From: Planctomycetota bacterium
GTDB taxonomy: Bacteria; Planctomycetota; Phycisphaerae; UBA1845
Direction: 5' to 3'
Assembly (NCBI GenBank): GCA_024280855.1
Contig: JAJRPG010000102.1
Location: forward strand, 1-64,000
DNA: 64,000 bases
Position numbers and translations under genes: made by a program. The notes beneath the pieces were generated by a model. That model was not told the DNA's origin. It saw only the letters and a list, made by a program, of their open reading frames with translations, and ran no database searches. Below are positions 37,145-45,530 of the stretch, piece by piece. The first letter of the stretch is position 1. Each line of letters starts with the position of its first letter.

Positions 37145-38035
37145 GTGGCTAAGGACGCAGAAAACAACGAACTTCCAAGCGTAGATCAGCTTGATGCGCT
37201 GTTGGAGGAAGCCAGCGCGTTAGCGGAAGATCTGTCGCTGGAAATCGCGGGTGATGATCCTTTCCAGGGGATAGCCGACGTGGATCATGCCGACGACGAG
37301 TCGGCAGATGATGATGCCGGGATTCCTACCGTTGATGAGCAGCTAGAATCTGTTGGCGAATTAATTACAGAGACGCAGTTTGCGCTTGGGGCCGAGGCTC
37401 CTGCGAGCGGCGAAAATGAACCTTCAGCTTCTGCTGATGACATTCCAGATTTCATGGCGGAGTTGGCTTCACCGGAGCAAGGTGCATCTGATAGCGCCGC
37501 GCCGGATGCTTCTGCGGATGCTATTCCTGATTTTATGCAGGAGTTCACAGAGCCGGCTGCAGATGCTTCTGCTGACGGTGTGCCGCAACCTGATAGTCCA
37601 TCCAGTTCGATTGATGACATTCCGGATTTCATGGCTGATCTTGCTATGTCAGAAGATGAGCAGGCCGTGCCACAAGATTCGCCAGCTTCTGTGGCGGTAG
37701 ACGAGAGTCCCAAGCTTGGCAAGGTGGGCACATCGTTTGAAAGTGTGGCAGCTTCGCCTGTCAGTGAGTCAGATTCTGTCGCCCAAGCGGGGGCCATCAC
37801 ATCACGCATTCCCAAGTGGATCCCTATTCACCTGATAAAGAAAATTCCCGTGGCGAAGGTCCGTGACGTTTCCCTGGCACTGGCTATTAAGGTTGTTGAG
37901 AAAGGCGTAGATTTATTAGAGGTCGTTGATCGTCCGACCGAGAAGATTGGCTATAAACCTCGACAGTTGATTGGATTGATTGCTATTTCGACGCTTGGGA
38001 CGGCGCTGGTTGTTTTTGCAATTTCTATGTTTTAG
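37145..38035 (+). CDS. Acidic tail-anchored protein with three IPDFM motifs
   Basis: About 296 residues from the GTG at 37145; a TTG at 37136 is the only other upstream choice, and neither has a strong ribosome binding site. Residues 1-215 are strongly acidic and low in complexity (Asp, Glu, Ser, Ala, Pro). Three short motifs repeat: DDIPDFMAEL, DAIPDFMQEF and DDIPDFMADL, near bases 37437, 37518 and 37614. A basic amphipathic stretch (IPKWIPIHLIKKIPVAKVRD) precedes a single C-terminal membrane segment (LIGLIAISTLGTALVVFAISMF in parts: GLIAISTLGTALVVFAISMF) that ends at the last residue. So the protein should be tail-anchored, with an acidic, probably disordered, cytoplasmic arm bearing linear motifs. 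I do not recognise a family. Confidence 0.75.
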   Translation: MAKDAENNELPSVDQLDALLEEASALAEDLSLEIAGDDPFQGIADVDHADDESADDDAGIPTVDEQLESVGELITETQFALGAEAPASGENEPSASADDIPDFMAELASPEQGASDSAAPDASADAIPDFMQEFTEPAADASADGVPQPDSPSSSIDDIPDFMADLAMSEDEQAVPQDSPASVAVDESPKLGKVGTSFESVAASPVSESDSVAQAGAITSRIPKWIPIHLIKKIPVAKVRDVSLALAIKVVEKGVDLLEVVDRPTEKIGYKPRQLIGLIAISTLGTALVVFAISMF

Positions 38036-38102
38036 TATTTACGCGCGTCTAGGTCAGGCTATTGCTTGCCGACAATGCTTGTATCGACTCGCGCCAAATT
38101 GA

Positions 38103-39266
38103 TTACTCCGCATAGCAAGGGCCTTCGCCCGTCCTCATGCAGCGAAGAACGGTCTCCATTAGTGGACGTACTGAGCGAATATTACGTTCTGTTTTTAGTT
38201 GGTCCTCTATAAAGTCGCCGACTTCCACATTACCAGCCGAGACTGTAGACCATAACGCTCCCACCAACCAAAGTCGAACAGCCGCATCTGGTTCGCCAGG
38301 TATCATCTGCATGAGTATGTCGCGGGCGACCGCTTTTTCGTCTGGCGACCCCGTTTCGGAAATGTGATTGAAGCGATTACCAATTTCTCGACGAATCAAC
38401 AGGCTCTGCTTATCAGAAGCATCCACTTGATTATCGAAAAAGTCAGCCGCTAACTGTTCCGGCGATAACGCATCGACTATGGCTTCGTAGTCTCGCACAC
38501 GTTGCCATTCGGACGCGTCTGGATTCTCCCGTCGCGCTTGTCCTGCCACTATGCCGGGGGCAAGGTAAGGCTCCTTTTCCTTAACACTTGGGTCAGCAAG
38601 ATGTTTATTATACGCAATGTGTCCGCGCATCGTTGAACTCTCAGCCGAAGCAAGCAGTTCATCGCACAAACTCATAAATTCCTTAGAATTCATCCGTTTG
38701 CGTAGCATGTCTATCGCACGCTGCCGTTGATATTTGTCCGAATTGTATCGTGCGTGTTGCTGTAATATATCGACGGAACTTTCCGAATTGAACTGAGATG
38801 AAACGGACGGTTCACTTGAATCTTCCTCAGACCAGTCAACGTACTCATCTAAGTCATCGAGGGGAACAATTTCACCTGGCGCGCCAGTCGCTCGTTGCTT
38901 AGGATCAAGAATAACGAGGGTCGGAAATTTCTTTATTCGAAACTGCCTATACGCCTTCGATTCCGCGCCTACCAAAAATCGGAGGTGTTTCTCTTTGACG
39001 TATTTCTCAACGCGCGTTGATGATTCCGCCGACAGGCCCATTGCGACGATGTCTCGTTTATTCCTCAATTTATTCAATTGCGAAACATATCGTCGCGTTT
39101 CTTTCTCACCTCGCACTGTAGAGAAAAATAGCACCACATACGTTCGCTTGTCAGGAACGCGCATGGTATGCGGATTGATCCAATGCTTGGCAGTAATTTC
39201 GGTCGGCTTATTGCCCGTGCTTGGTAAGCACAAAAAGGCGACAGCAATCGTATAAAATATGGTCAT
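38103..39266 (-). CDS. Exported thioredoxin-fold (redoxin-like) protein lacking the CxxC active site
   Basis: 387 residues from the ATG at 39266 (a start at 39284 is possible). A short signal peptide (MTIFYTIAVAFLCLPSTG) precedes a TlpA/redoxin-like domain (about 20-140): the strand YVVLFFSTVRGEKE occupies the position of the usual FWATWCGPC, with no cysteine, then IVAMGLSAESS and the cis-Pro strand KKFPTLVILD. The remaining 240 residues are charged and helical, without recognised motif. It may bind proteins or be a regulatory redoxin rather than an oxidoreductase. The neighbouring minus-strand gene upstream encodes a cysteine-rich secreted peptide 103 bases away. Confidence 0.72.
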   Translation of the reverse strand: MTIFYTIAVAFLCLPSTGNKPTEITAKHWINPHTMRVPDKRTYVVLFFSTVRGEKETRRYVSQLNKLRNKRDIVAMGLSAESSTRVEKYVKEKHLRFLVGAESKAYRQFRIKKFPTLVILDPKQRATGAPGEIVPLDDLDEYVDWSEEDSSEPSVSSQFNSESSVDILQQHARYNSDKYQRQRAIDMLRKRMNSKEFMSLCDELLASAESSTMRGHIAYNKHLADPSVKEKEPYLAPGIVAGQARRENPDASEWQRVRDYEAIVDALSPEQLAADFFDNQVDASDKQSLLIRREIGNRFNHISETGSPDEKAVARDILMQMIPGEPDAAVRLWLVGALWSTVSAGNVEVGDFIEDQLKTERNIRSVRPLMETVLRCMRTGEGPCYAE

Positions 39267-39369
39267 GTGTAGCTCTATCCACAAATATTATAAGTCGCTA
39301 AAGCAAAAAACTACTCGACACAAACATTATTGTATATAGCCCGAATCAAGCGTTCAAATTCGGTACAAG

Positions 39370-39570
39370 CTAATTTATTTTAATACCTTCCGCAGCACAG
39401 TAGTTATCACATTTTGCTTGTTTAGTTCCGGAATAAGCACTACAACTAGTTCCACAAGACCCGTTTTTGCAGCACTGACTACATTGCGAAGATTCGCTTG
39501 GCGACTTACAGCTAGATACGCAACTGTCCGCAACAGCGTAACCTGTCAAGACAAATAAGCACAGTCCCAA
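39370..39570 (-). CDS. Small cysteine-rich secreted peptide; upstream start interrupted by an in-frame TGA
   Basis: 66 residues if begun at the TTG at 39570. A hydrophobic leader (GLCLFVLTGYAVA-D) is followed by a mature part of about 52 residues with nine cysteines in CxxxC, CxxCC and C-x4-C spacings and many Ser/Gly/Lys. No family is recognised; the pattern suggests a disulfide-rich or metal-binding peptide. Upstream in the same frame lies ATG 39612 with a strong AGGAG six bases before it, giving MTMK, then TGA (39598-39600), then SKSIVIAVF joined to the leader. A CGA or AGA in place of the TGA would restore a classic signal peptide (MKRSKSIVIAVF). So the gene may be a recent nonsense mutant, may start at TTG, or may involve read-through. 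Confidence 0.6.
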   Translation of the reverse strand: MGLCLFVLTGYAVADSCVSSCKSPSESSQCSQCCKNGSCGTSCSAYSGTKQAKCDNYCAAEGIKIN

Positions 39571-39612
39571 GAATACTGCAATTACGATTGATTTGCTTCA
39601 TTTCATTGTCAT

Positions 39613-40014
39613 GATCTACTCCTGTATGATGGCATTAAAACTTTCCTCAGACACCTGTTTGACTTTGAAAGCCAACTGAAGCTGCAAATCTACCCCCCCC
39701 AGATATTGTCAAGAGAATATTTTAGCAATTTCATGTGGAGAGTGCCAACATATGTGTCACTTTGGTAGAATTCTATATAATGTGTTGGCAAGGTGGCCCA
39801 TACCCTTCTTTTTGGACATGGGGGAGTCGATGATTATTGTAGTTCCAGGTTCATGCCAGCTATATGCAAGAATAATCATGATGACGACTGAACAGTTGAT
39901 TGATACTGCCTGTTGATTGCGAGCATCCTTCCCCCACCCTTTGCCAGTAGGCAAACAATGGGGCATCCGATGCGAAGAATGGATATCCGATGAAAAGCTT
40001 GGAATGAATCATGA
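39613..40014. other. Intergenic region with family F repeat
   Basis: 402 bases between the divergent cysteine-rich peptide and yidD genes, with a family F copy at 39787-39834 and an ATGGGGCATCCGA stretch (39956-39970) like part of the perfect hairpin at 50015-50050. Confidence 0.5.
39787..39834 (+). repeat. Dispersed repeat family F, copy 2
   Basis: Inverted relative of 5124-5170; shares GGACATGGGGGAGTCGATGA and AAGGTGGCCCAT. The hairpin arm carries one mismatch. Confidence 0.8.
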
Positions 40015-40266
40015 ATGCGTAGCCGAGGTGTGATAGTTCGTGCGTTGATTTGGCTTTGCGTGTTTATTATTCGGGCATATCAAGTTCTGCTGCGTCCATT
40101 TCTCATTGGTCAGTGTAAGTTTTATCCCACCTGTAGCGAGTACGGCGTTGAAGCCCTATCCACGCATGGCCCGTGGAGGGGCGGTCTACTCACCGTTAGC
40201 CGTGTTTGTCGCTGCCATCCCTTCTCCGCTGGAGGAATTGACCCTGTCCCGCCGCGAAAAACGTGA
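40015..40266 (+). CDS. yidD: Membrane protein insertion efficiency factor YidD
   Basis: 83 residues. The hallmark is YQVLLRPFLIGQCKFYPTCSEYG in parts (RPFLIGQCKFYPTCSEYG), followed by HGPWRGGLLTVSRVCRCHPF. YidD sits at the inner membrane face and helps YidC insert membrane proteins. In many genomes it lies in the rpmH-rnpA-yidD-yidC block; here it is separate, with repeats on both sides. The start at 40015 overlaps a 3-codon decoy (ATGAATGCGTAG at 40011). Confidence 0.95.
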   Translation: MRSRGVIVRALIWLCVFIIRAYQVLLRPFLIGQCKFYPTCSEYGVEALSTHGPWRGGLLTVSRVCRCHPFSAGGIDPVPPRKT

Positions 40267-40368
40267 GCCTGTCTTTTAGTTCGGAGATATAGGACGTAAA
40301 TATCTCACACAGCCTCTCTAGTCGTCCGAAAAACCTGTGTGGAATATCAGCGTTGAATGCTCATTATT

Positions 40369-40394
40369 GAGCCGCAGGCTTCAGCCTGCGCGGA
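40369..40394 (+). repeat. Dispersed hairpin repeat family A, copy 5
   Basis: GAGCCGCAGGCTTCAGCC then TGCGCGGA; more perfect palindrome than the other copies. Paired with the inverted copy at 40437-40462. Confidence 0.82.
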
Positions 40395-40436
40395 TTCAAG
40401 ATGTCATGGCGCTGCCGGTGTGTGGGCATTCGTACG

Positions 40437-40462
40437 TCCGCGCGGGCTGGAGCCCGCGGCTC
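40437..40462 (-). repeat. Dispersed hairpin repeat family A, copy 6
   Basis: TCCGCGCGGGCTGGAGCC then CGCGGCTC; inverted relative to copy 5, 42 bases away, so the two form a head-to-head pair upstream of the toroid gene. Confidence 0.8.
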
Positions 40463-40494
40463 GGTTGTGAGATAAGTTGAGGGTTTTCCGAAGT

Positions 40495-42168
40495 ATGTCT
40501 ACTTTGACTCCCATATCTAGTGACGTAGAGGTGGCACCTTCCGTTGTTGATTATTCAACCAGTGATAGGCAGGCTACGGAGTCGGTTGATAGCGGTGCGT
40601 ATGAAAAAATGGTGAGTTGGCTTTGCCCTCGCCTGATGCAGATGCTCGAAACGGCTCAAGACCTGAGTGATGTCAGTGGTCATAGTCGATTAGAGAAGAC
40701 GCGACCTGAGATTCTTTTTCGACAAGCTTCTGCGGCGGCGGCGCTGGCTTGGTACAGTGAGCAACTTGAACAAGGTTCTCTGCGGGCGTCTATTCAGTCG
40801 CATGTGCGCATGTGGCTAAACCATTGGCAACGGACGCTGCTTCCTAGCGGGCTGCCCGTGTCCAGGCGACATCGACAGAGTCCTTATCTTGGGGCTATTG
40901 CTGGTCAAATAATCCAGTTACTGGATCAAACAAACGATTTCGAAACGCCGTCCCTGATGAGCGATTTGGTTGGCCTGCTTGGTTGGGTTGCTGAAAAAAA
41001 GACGCGCATCTGTTGGCTTGAGGCGGCTAGTATTTGCGCGTTGGCGGATGGCTTTTTTGTATTGCGCGAAACGCGGTTTCGGGATGCGGCGAAGCGTAGG
41101 TTAGAAATGTTCATGGCCTTGCAAAAAAGCGAGGGCTGGTTCCCGGAGCGAGGTGGTGCGGATATGGGGCGTCATGCGTTGACGCTGGATGCGCTGGCTC
41201 GTATGCATCAGCAGCTTAACTGGCAAACGCTTGGTCAGCCCTTGGCGCGAGGTATGGCTTTTGCCGGGGCGATGGTTCATCCTGACGGTACGACGGGCGG
41301 TGTGTATAGCGCTTGTCAGACGGGGTTCGCTAGTCCTTATGCCATGGAATGTATGTCTACCGTGTCGGCTGATGCCGCGCGGATGGCAGCGGCGTATCGC
41401 GTGCGTTTGTCTCGACTAAGTGGTCAACATTTAATGAGTTGGCACGATGACGTGTGTGCGATTTTAGCCTCTCGGTTTGCCCTATCTGGTGAGCTTGGTA
41501 GGCCAGCGTTTCCTGCTTTGCATGCTGGTGACGTCAATTCATCAAAGCCTGCTCACTTTCCTAAAGCTGGGCTAATCGTGCATCATAATCGTCATTATCA
41601 TGTCGTGGTGGCGTACAAATTTGGCGGGGCAATCCACTTAACATGGGCGAAGCAAGATCATGTACTGAGTGATCCGGGGATTGCAGTTTCGTTTGCTCAT
41701 CGAAGCCGTAGTGCGACGCGATGGCAGCCCAACGCGCATGTGGATGTAGCTGATGATGCGGTGGATATTTACGGTATTCTTGGAAAGTGTCCCAGGGATC
41801 GTATGCCACGCAGGAACTGGCTTGCTCAAATTTTTCGGCAGCGTCGGGGCAAGAAGAATGCCCGGCTGATATTACCGCCGAAGCTTGGAAAACGCTCGCA
41901 CGCTATAGACTACGACCGCTTAGCCCATGACCATTATCAAAGACGAATCGAGTTTCTTGAAGATGGTATCCGGATTGTGGACCAATTGCATTGCCGGTTG
42001 CGATGCGAGTCAGCTATGTTGCAAGCTTCGATGTATGCCCATGCTAATCGGTTTGTGGATCGAGCCGGGGCGGCTTGCTCGGAATGTGAACCTATCATTG
42101 TAGAAGGCGGACGACACTTACAAATCACCCGCACCTATCGCCACGGCACATTGGTCGATGCGACGTAG
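40495..42168 (+). CDS. Alpha/alpha-toroid protein, possibly heparinase-like polysaccharide lyase
   Basis: 557 residues from the ATG at 40495; a TTG at 40477 is in frame. The N-terminal 350 residues are helical with repeats like GWFPERGGADMGRHALTLDALARM (parts: GWFPERGGADMG, HPDGTTGGVY), the pattern of alpha/alpha-toroid domains of polysaccharide-active proteins. The C-terminal 200 residues look beta-rich (HYHVVVAYKFGGAIHLTW, RIEFLEDGIRIVDQL), as in heparinase II/III-type lyases. I could not place the catalytic Tyr/His with certainty. Similar proteins occur near capsule genes in planctomycetes, but none is adjacent here. No signal peptide is seen. Function remains tentative. Confidence 0.55.
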   Translation: MSTLTPISSDVEVAPSVVDYSTSDRQATESVDSGAYEKMVSWLCPRLMQMLETAQDLSDVSGHSRLEKTRPEILFRQASAAAALAWYSEQLEQGSLRASIQSHVRMWLNHWQRTLLPSGLPVSRRHRQSPYLGAIAGQIIQLLDQTNDFETPSLMSDLVGLLGWVAEKKTRICWLEAASICALADGFFVLRETRFRDAAKRRLEMFMALQKSEGWFPERGGADMGRHALTLDALARMHQQLNWQTLGQPLARGMAFAGAMVHPDGTTGGVYSACQTGFASPYAMECMSTVSADAARMAAAYRVRLSRLSGQHLMSWHDDVCAILASRFALSGELGRPAFPALHAGDVNSSKPAHFPKAGLIVHHNRHYHVVVAYKFGGAIHLTWAKQDHVLSDPGIAVSFAHRSRSATRWQPNAHVDVADDAVDIYGILGKCPRDRMPRRNWLAQIFRQRRGKKNARLILPPKLGKRSHAIDYDRLAHDHYQRRIEFLEDGIRIVDQLHCRLRCESAMLQASMYAHANRFVDRAGAACSECEPIIVEGGRHLQITRTYRHGTLVDAT

Positions 42169-42223
42169 CTAATAAGTTTACGATACTATGTGGCTGCGTT
42201 CTTAATGGGCAAAATAATTTGCT

Positions 42224-42685
42224 CTAAGAATCGTCCTGTGGGAACACCCAATCGCTGCCGGCTGGGGCGTAGTCTAGTAATTCGCCGTCGGTAAAATATA
42301 GGGCGATTTCCGATGCGGCTGCTTCTGGTGAGTCGCTGCCGTGTACCAGGTTGAAGGAACGCGATGCGCCGAAGTCGCCGCGAATGGTTCCGGGGTCGGC
42401 TTCAAATCCAAACGTTTGGCCCATGACTTTGCGGGCGATGTCGATGCAGCGATTGCCTTGCAAGCATAGGACGACGACTGGTCCGGAGGTGATGTAGTTG
42501 ATGAGTCCGGGGTAGAAAGGTCTTTCCTTATGCGGGGCGTAATGGGTCTCGGCTAAGCTTCGCTCGATATGCATAAGCTTCATGCCGGCGATGCCAAGAC
42601 CTTTGTCTTCGAAGCGTTGGAGTACGCGGCCAATGAGTCGTCGTTGGATGGTGTCTGGTTTGAGAATGATTAGCGTGCGTTCCAA
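42224..42685 (-). CDS. ndk: Nucleoside diphosphate kinase
   Basis: 153 residues. Conserved start MERTLIILKPDTIQRRLIG; phosphohistidine region FNLVHGSDSPEAAASEIALYF in parts (NLVHGSDSPEAA, where His is phosphorylated). It balances NTP and dNTP pools. Minus strand, 55 bases after the convergent toroid gene. A long spacer with a large inverted repeat lies upstream. Confidence 0.97.
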   Translation of the reverse strand: MERTLIILKPDTIQRRLIGRVLQRFEDKGLGIAGMKLMHIERSLAETHYAPHKERPFYPGLINYITSGPVVVLCLQGNRCIDIARKVMGQTFGFEADPGTIRGDFGASRSFNLVHGSDSPEAAASEIALYFTDGELLDYAPAGSDWVFPQDDS

Positions 42686-42843
42686 TTTTCTGTCCTTTCA
42701 AAGCGATTTCTAGCTATGTCCCAGTGACAATGCAGGGCGGGTAATCTAGGCAGATAGGCTGGATTCGTCAAGAATATGGCTGGGAAGTAGTGGGTTCGGG
42801 GTATAGGGCAATTTTGTTGTATCGTGTGGATGAAGGCGCATGA

Positions 42844-42921
42844 CAGAACCGCGCCCGTAAGGAAGCGGCTTCTTTGGCGGCGCAAGTACACAATGGCCGC
42901 TTCCTTACGGGCGCGGTTCTG
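42844..42921. repeat. Perfect 26-bp inverted repeat with 26-base loop (family E)
   Basis: Left arm 42844-42869 (starts CAGAACCGCGCCCGTAAGG) and right arm 42896-42921 (ends TTACGGGCGCGGTTCTG) are exact reverse complements. Size and perfection suggest a small non-autonomous mobile or REP-like element. Confidence 0.92.
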
Positions 42922-43119
42922 ATAAGGCAATTATCGCGGGGAGTGTGCTAAGATAATCCGAGCAGCGAGCGCGAGCGACCTGTGTCTTTGGGGTGGAATA
43001 CCGGCTGCAAAGAAGCTGGGTAATTGTAAGGTTTCTAAACGTCTGAAGACACCGGGCGCTGGCGCTACCGGCTCGGTTTAGGTGTACGTTGCTTGTGAAC
43101 CTAAGAGTGACAAAACATT

Positions 43120-43159
43120 CGAAAGACACGGGTAAGCTCTCGCTTACCCATGCCACCCG
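43120..43159 (+). repeat. Dispersed hairpin repeat family C, copy 3
   Basis: CGAAAGACACGGGTAAGC, loop TCTC, GCTTACCCATGCCACCCG. GGGTAAGC and GCTTACCC form a perfect 8-bp hairpin. It lies 21 bases past the S41 protease stop. Confidence 0.85.
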
Positions 43160-43180
43160 TAATTCTAGAATGATTATGTT

Positions 43181-45508
43181 TTAGCGGTCGATAGCCTGCT
43201 TCTTGGTTGTTGGCGATGTCGTATCGTTAGCGAAAACTAACGTGGGGTTCGACATGCTCAGCAACTTTATGCGCATGTGCAATAGGGCTGTGTCTAGTTG
43301 GGGGTCCGTGTCTGGACGAGTGTTTTCGTTTGGCTGTTCCAACGGGGGAAGCTTCGGTTCTTCATCGTCCTTATCATCAGTGGCGTCTGCTACTTTCTCG
43401 ACTGACTCAGCGTCGTCTTCAGATTTATTCTTTTCAAGGGTTATAGCATCTACTTCAATATTTTCACCATTTTTGTCACCTTTGGCGTCTTCATCATTCT
43501 TGTCGCTATCCTTGTCGTCGTCTTTCGCCTTATCTTTTTGTGGGCCTAACAAGTCGGCTTTGCGGCGCAATTTGTACATGTTGGCTCGTTCGTGATAGAC
43601 GAGTTTGACGGGCAAGTTCGGCTCTACGCCCCAGGTCTCTGACGTTACCTCGCGGTGTAGAGAGCGACCGCTGGGCAAGAAATACCTGGCTGTGGTGAGT
43701 TTCAGCTTGGCTTTGGTGTGACTCAATTGGATGAGATTTTGCACGCTGAATTTTCCGAAGGTGCGTGCGCCGATGGTAATACCGTGGTGGTTGTCTTGTA
43801 TGGCGCCTGCGAGAATCTCAGAGGCACTGGCACTATTTTCGTCAGTGAGTACCGCTAGCGGTAGGTTGGCCCAGGGTCCGTTGCCTGGCGCATTGAGTCG
43901 TTGGTTTTCGGATGGGTCTCTCCCGCGAGTGCTGACGACGCCGTCGCCACCTTTTAGGAATAAGGATGACATTTTCCAAGCAGAGTCTAGTAGTCCGCCA
44001 GGATTGCCGCGTAAATCCAGCACGACGCCTTTCATGCCGCCTGCTTCGAGTTGACTCAGTACGTTGGCTACGTCTTCGACAGTGTTACGCATGAAGTTGG
44101 TGATGCGCACATAGCCTATTCCCTGTTCGCGGTCCAGCCAATAATTCCATTTTTCGTTCTTGTCTCGGCTAATGCCTTTGACGGATTGAATTTTCACGCG
44201 AGCGCGTGTGAGCGGGAAGATGAGGTTCTTCTCGTCTCGCCTTACGGTGAGCGTGACTTCGGTTCCTTGCGGGCCGGTGATAATGTCTATGACTTTGTTG
44301 ATGGTTAAGCCTTTGATTGCCCGGCCATCTACATGAGAGATTATGTCGCCGGATTGTATGCCAGCGCGATAGGCCGGAGTATCTTCCAGCGGTGTGACAA
44401 CTTCAATCTCCTCGGTGGTACGATTTTCCAAAATGGAAATACCAACGCCGACAAAATCGCCACGGGTGTGTTTATCGAATTGGCTGGTCGCTTGCGGCCA
44501 AATTATGGTGGTGTAGTCGTCGAGTGGTTCCAACGCGCCGCGCATGATTTCCGAAACGATTAACTCGCGCGGCAGGCGAACTGTCTGCGGGTTAATATTA
44601 TACACGATGCGACGCATAATGCGCACGGCTTCTCGTCGAGACAGCGTAGGTGCGGTGCGTACTTGGTCTAGTCGTGCTTGCAGACGTTGGATGAAATCCT
44701 TGCGGTCATCTTCATTGCCCAGCCCATCGAAGTGTTCAATGGCAGATTCTGACTCAGTAAGGTAGAGCAGTTGTTCCAGGCCGCTTTCGGTGATGGCCTT
44801 GAAATCTGCTTGCTCGACATAGTAAAGCTCGATGTATTCGAGTGCGGCTTCGGCGTCGTCCCATTTAATTTTCTCTACGCGCTCTTCCCAGGCTTCGATG
44901 CTCTTTTCGTCTTTGAACATGGATTCGAGACGCAGGTGCGTGAGGGCTTCGTGTTCCAGCTTTTTATATCGAGGTTCTTTTTGAAATACGTCTCCGAGTC
45001 TGGCGTAATAGCCCCAGGCTTCTGTCCACTCGGCATCTTTGCGGGCTTTTTCGGCTGCTTCTATGGAGCTACTAATTAGTGCGTCAATCCAATCTTTTTT
45101 GAGAAACGCTTGTTTATCTGGAGCGCAGTCCGCTGCGAGCAGCATCCAGTCCAAGGCGATTTTGTATTCTTCTCGCTCAATGCGTTCTTTGGCATACTTC
45201 GAGTAGAGTTCAATTTCTTTGTGATCGAATTCTAAACGGGTGGCTTGTTTTTGTTGGTATTCTGCCAGCCATGCGCTGACCTTTTTTGTAATGGGGCCGC
45301 CATCTGGTATGAGCTGAATGGTCTTCGCCGCAGAGTCAAAATGACCTTCCGTGGCCTGCTCTAATGTTTGTCGCCAGAGTTTGTTATTGGAATTAGAGGC
45401 GGTTTGCGTGGTATCTTTAGCCAGCGCCATAGGTAGTGACGTCAGGGCTAGTAGTGATAGTGCGCCAACGATTGTCCAAGTTTTTGTTTTAGCGGAACAA
45501 CTCTGCAT
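43181..45508 (-). CDS. S41-family C-terminal processing protease with PDZ domain
   Basis: 775 residues from the ATG at 45508, which follows GAAGGAG; upstream ATGs at 45535 and 45529 lie before that site. A signal peptide (SLLALTSLPMALA-KD) leads to a long helical region (about 30-290), a PDZ domain (about 340-420, PAYRAGIQSGDIISHVDG) and the S41 peptidase domain with VVLDLRGNPGG, catalytic Ser in DENSASASEILAG and Lys in RTFGKFSVQ. The C-terminal 130 residues are very acidic and lysine-rich (KDDDKDSDKNDEDAKGDK), absent from common CtpA proteins. Such tail-specific proteases trim or degrade envelope proteins. A palindromic 5' leader is at 45531-45585. Confidence 0.92.
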   Translation of the reverse strand: MQSCSAKTKTWTIVGALSLLALTSLPMALAKDTTQTASNSNNKLWRQTLEQATEGHFDSAAKTIQLIPDGGPITKKVSAWLAEYQQKQATRLEFDHKEIELYSKYAKERIEREEYKIALDWMLLAADCAPDKQAFLKKDWIDALISSSIEAAEKARKDAEWTEAWGYYARLGDVFQKEPRYKKLEHEALTHLRLESMFKDEKSIEAWEERVEKIKWDDAEAALEYIELYYVEQADFKAITESGLEQLLYLTESESAIEHFDGLGNEDDRKDFIQRLQARLDQVRTAPTLSRREAVRIMRRIVYNINPQTVRLPRELIVSEIMRGALEPLDDYTTIIWPQATSQFDKHTRGDFVGVGISILENRTTEEIEVVTPLEDTPAYRAGIQSGDIISHVDGRAIKGLTINKVIDIITGPQGTEVTLTVRRDEKNLIFPLTRARVKIQSVKGISRDKNEKWNYWLDREQGIGYVRITNFMRNTVEDVANVLSQLEAGGMKGVVLDLRGNPGGLLDSAWKMSSLFLKGGDGVVSTRGRDPSENQRLNAPGNGPWANLPLAVLTDENSASASEILAGAIQDNHHGITIGARTFGKFSVQNLIQLSHTKAKLKLTTARYFLPSGRSLHREVTSETWGVEPNLPVKLVYHERANMYKLRRKADLLGPQKDKAKDDDKDSDKNDEDAKGDKNGENIEVDAITLEKNKSEDDAESVEKVADATDDKDDEEPKLPPLEQPNENTRPDTDPQLDTALLHMRIKLLSMSNPTLVFANDTTSPTTKKQAIDR

Positions 45509-45530
45509 GATGACTCCTTCGTTACTCATG

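Larger units (their letters stand above)
42686..43180. other. Intergenic region with large inverted repeat and family C repeat
   Basis: 495 bases upstream of ndk and downstream of the S41 protease gene. Holds the family E inverted repeat (42844-42921) and family C copy 3 (43120-43159). No protein gene is supported. Confidence 0.5.

Noticed and set aside
37285-37815. Minus-strand open frame of 176 codons rich in Ser and Ala
   Set aside because: Shadow of the acidic repeat gene on the plus strand; no ribosome binding site.
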